The position numbers and the translations under genes were made by a program. A DNA stretch of 64,000 bases, taken from positions 124,001 to 188,000 of the forward strand of contig JAJZFV010000043.1 in NCBI GenBank assembly GCA_021805205.1, written 5' to 3'. How positions within the stretch are numbered: position 1 is the stretch's first letter; the number at the start of each line of letters is the position of its first letter. Under the pieces are notes generated by a model. It saw only the letters and a program-made list of their open reading frames with translations, was not told the origin of the DNA and ran no database searches. Shown here in pieces: positions 62,104 through 64,000 of the stretch. The stretch comes from Actinomycetes bacterium. GTDB lineage: Bacteria > Actinomycetota > Acidimicrobiia > Acidimicrobiales > Acidimicrobiaceae.

Positions 62104-62253
62104 ATGGCAAAGAATGCTGCTGATGAGTTGAAAGACCTGATCTACACAGGTGTCGGCTTTGCCTTACTCAGCTTCCAAAAAGCAATGGTTGCGCGAAATG
62201 ACATAGAAAAAGAGGCTAGGAAGCTCCTAGGTCTTCTCTCCAATAGGAGATAA
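62104..62253 (+). CDS. Small protein, 49 aa (not in supplied ORF track)
   Basis: Hand translation: MAKNAADELKDLIYTGVGFALLSFQKAMVARNDIEKEARKLLGLLSNRR*; GAGGGG upstream; 3' end overlaps the convergent epimerase ORF by 38 bp. Confidence 0.7.
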   Translation: MAKNAADELKDLIYTGVGFALLSFQKAMVARNDIEKEARKLLGLLSNRR

Positions 62254-63130
62254 CCTCGCGGAGCGTCTCTTCAATACTGAACTTAGGTTCAAAACCCAAC
62301 TCATTGGAGATGCGAGAGGAGTCCCCTACAATTCTCATTACTTCCACCGGGCGCAAAAGCTCAGGTGATACCGAGGCCTTAACTCGGTCGCCATCGATGG
62401 CTATTAACATTTGGACAACCTCCTCTATCTTTCTTCCGACTCCCGAGGAGATGTTGTAGGTATCGAAAGAGGTATCAGAGACCGCCAAAAGTCGATACGC
62501 TCGGACAACATCTCGGACGTCCAAAAAGTCTCGTGTAGCGCCCAAATTTCCAACCGCGATTTCGCTCTCTCCCGAAATTCGCGCATCACAAATCCTTTTA
62601 GCTATCGCTGAAACCAGGAAGTTGGACGATTGATTGGGGCCTATATGGTTGAAAGGTCGAGCTACAACTGTTTTTATTCCGAAGGCTCGTCCGTACTGCA
62701 AAACGTAGGTTTCAGCAGCCGCCTTTGAAGACGCATATGGTGAAAGTGGTCGAAGAGGAGTCGCTTCATCAATGGCATCGAGATGCGACTGGTTTCCGTA
62801 GACCTCCGAAGACGAGACGTAGACCAACTTAACGTTAGGATCAGTCGCCTCGATAGCACGAAGTAGGTTCAGAGTACCCCCAACGTTGACGTTGAGATAC
62901 GACATTGGATCCTTCCAACTAGCACCAACGTGGCTCAGCGCAGCGAGATGGAAGATTACCTTTGACTCAGAAGTACCATCCGCAAATTCACTCACAGCCG
63001 ATAGCAGCTGGTCGAAACTTGAGACGTCAACTGTCGGATCTATAGTCGTAGCCGAGACTCCATTCTCAACTAGTTCTTTGAGCAAATAAGGCCCCACGAA
63101 GCCCGACGCACCGGTCACTAATGCTCGCAT
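62216..63130 (-). CDS. NAD-dependent epimerase/dehydratase (GDP-mannose 4,6-dehydratase/RMD-like)
   Basis: 'ALVTGASGFVGPYLLKELV', 'YVSSSEVYGNQ', 'PLSPYASSKAAAETYV', 'RPFNHIGPNQ'. Confidence 0.93.
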   Translation of the reverse strand: MRALVTGASGFVGPYLLKELVENGVSATTIDPTVDVSSFDQLLSAVSEFADGTSESKVIFHLAALSHVGASWKDPMSYLNVNVGGTLNLLRAIEATDPNVKLVYVSSSEVYGNQSHLDAIDEATPLRPLSPYASSKAAAETYVLQYGRAFGIKTVVARPFNHIGPNQSSNFLVSAIAKRICDARISGESEIAVGNLGATRDFLDVRDVVRAYRLLAVSDTSFDTYNISSGVGRKIEEVVQMLIAIDGDRVKASVSPELLRPVEVMRIVGDSSRISNELGFEPKFSIEETLREVISYWREDLGAS

Positions 63131-63138
63131 ACCTCAAC

Positions 63139-64000
63139 CTAACTCTCTAAAATCCGTCTATAAAAATCTAGGTGAGCCAACCCGCTATTCTCCCAGTTGT
63201 ATGCGAGTGAACGCTCTCTCCCCAACTTTGACAGCCTTAGCCTCTCCATTTTTTCATCGCTGACGCCAGCAATTGCATCAGCAATTTCATCGACACTATT
63301 TGGATCAACCAACTTGACGCCGTCGAATGCGTACTCGGCCATAGCTGAGTCTTTTGAGGTGATCAAAGGAGAGCCATAAGCGAGGGCTTCGAGCCCAGGT
63401 AGGCCAAACCCTTCTTCAAGAGAGGGGTACAGAGTACAAAATGCATGTTGGTAGAGAGAGGCGAGTGTAGCATCGTCGACGAAGCCGAGAACTTTGATTC
63501 GTTCGCTATTCACGGCAGAGGAGATCAGGTTCGCGAAATTATCCATGTTCCAACCTTTGAGGCCAACCAAAACTAGATAGCGCTGTGATCTGGCTTTAAC
63601 GTAAGCCTCGACTATTCGCTCAAGGTTTTTGCGAGGCTCGATTGTCCCACAGAAGAGAAGGTATCCTGCCTCAGCAGCCTCCTTCCCTACGACAGAGGCG
63701 ATATCAAAACCGTCGGGAGGAGTCACGGTCCTTACACCATGAGGTATCACTTGATGAGGCTGGCTTTGTCCAAAAAGAGCCCTAAATCTCTCGGCCACGA
63801 AGTGAGACGGAAAAATTATCCCGTCGGCAAACTTTGCGGCATGAGCGATCTCCCTTGAGAAGAAGGCCACTTTAGACCTCTCGTGCCATTCCGGGTGGTC
63901 GATCAAAGTTGTGTCGTGGACGGTGACGACGATCTTTCCAGAGAACCCCCTTGGCATGGTGTAGTGAATACCATGATGCAGCTTGAATCGGCTCCGACTC
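63139..64000 (-). CDS. GT4-family glycosyltransferase, N-terminus beyond window end
   Basis: 'CGTIEPRKNLERIVEAY', 'LYPSLEEGFGLPGLEALAYGSPLITS'; frame stays open upstream of 63957 (...RFKLHHGIHYTMPRG). Confidence 0.92.
   Translation of the reverse strand, partial: SRSRFKLHHGIHYTMPRGFSGKIVVTVHDTTLIDHPEWHERSKVAFFSREIAHAAKFADGIIFPSHFVAERFRALFGQSQPHQVIPHGVRTVTPPDGFDIASVVGKEAAEAGYLLFCGTIEPRKNLERIVEAYVKARSQRYLVLVGLKGWNMDNFANLISSAVNSERIKVLGFVDDATLASLYQHAFCTLYPSLEEGFGLPGLEALAYGSPLITSKDSAMAEYAFDGVKLVDPNSVDEIADAIAGVSDEKMERLRLSKLGRERSLAYNWENSGLAHLDFYRRILES

Overview
This 64 kb window looks like a chromosomal segment of a moderate-GC actinobacterium. The gene content and order (mreBCD-mrdA-rne-rplU-rpmA-obg-proBA, F420-type LLM oxidoreductases, class II DAHP synthase, DUF5719-like/GT2 pair) suggest an Acidimicrobiia-type lineage, but that assignment is inference. 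From left to right it contains: the tail of a probable methyltransferase; a complete histidine-utilisation operon (hutH-hutC-hutU-hutI-hutG) behind a striking double operator; glnD-glnK-amtB on the minus strand with a GlnR-like direct-repeat box; FAH-family, DsbA-like, rsfS and nadD genes; a class II DAHP synthase; a secreted repeat protein with a lysozyme-like C-terminus; a MoxR/VWA pair; proA-proB-obg-rpmA-rplU-rne/rng; mrdA-mreD-mreC-mreB-ndk-folC-clpX-clpP-tig; a rhodanese; an ABC substrate-binding protein; two tRNAs (Gly-TCC, Pro-TGG); a DivIVA-like protein; assorted enzymes; a chemoreceptor; an ApbE/ferric-reductase-like cluster; a GAF histidine kinase; a zapE/RibD-like cluster; and a surface-glycan region. 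No CRISPR array, rRNA, prophage or intact IS element was seen. Most of the window is core housekeeping DNA. The best candidates for follow-up are the hut operator/promoter, the GlnR-like box, the ApbE/ferric-reductase cluster with two undescribed secreted/low-complexity proteins, the structured leader before the chemoreceptor, the operator-like palindrome before the rhodanese, and a 49-aa ORF (62104-62253) absent from the supplied ORF track. I found no clear evidence for a wholly new system. All family calls come from reading motifs by eye; no database search was run.
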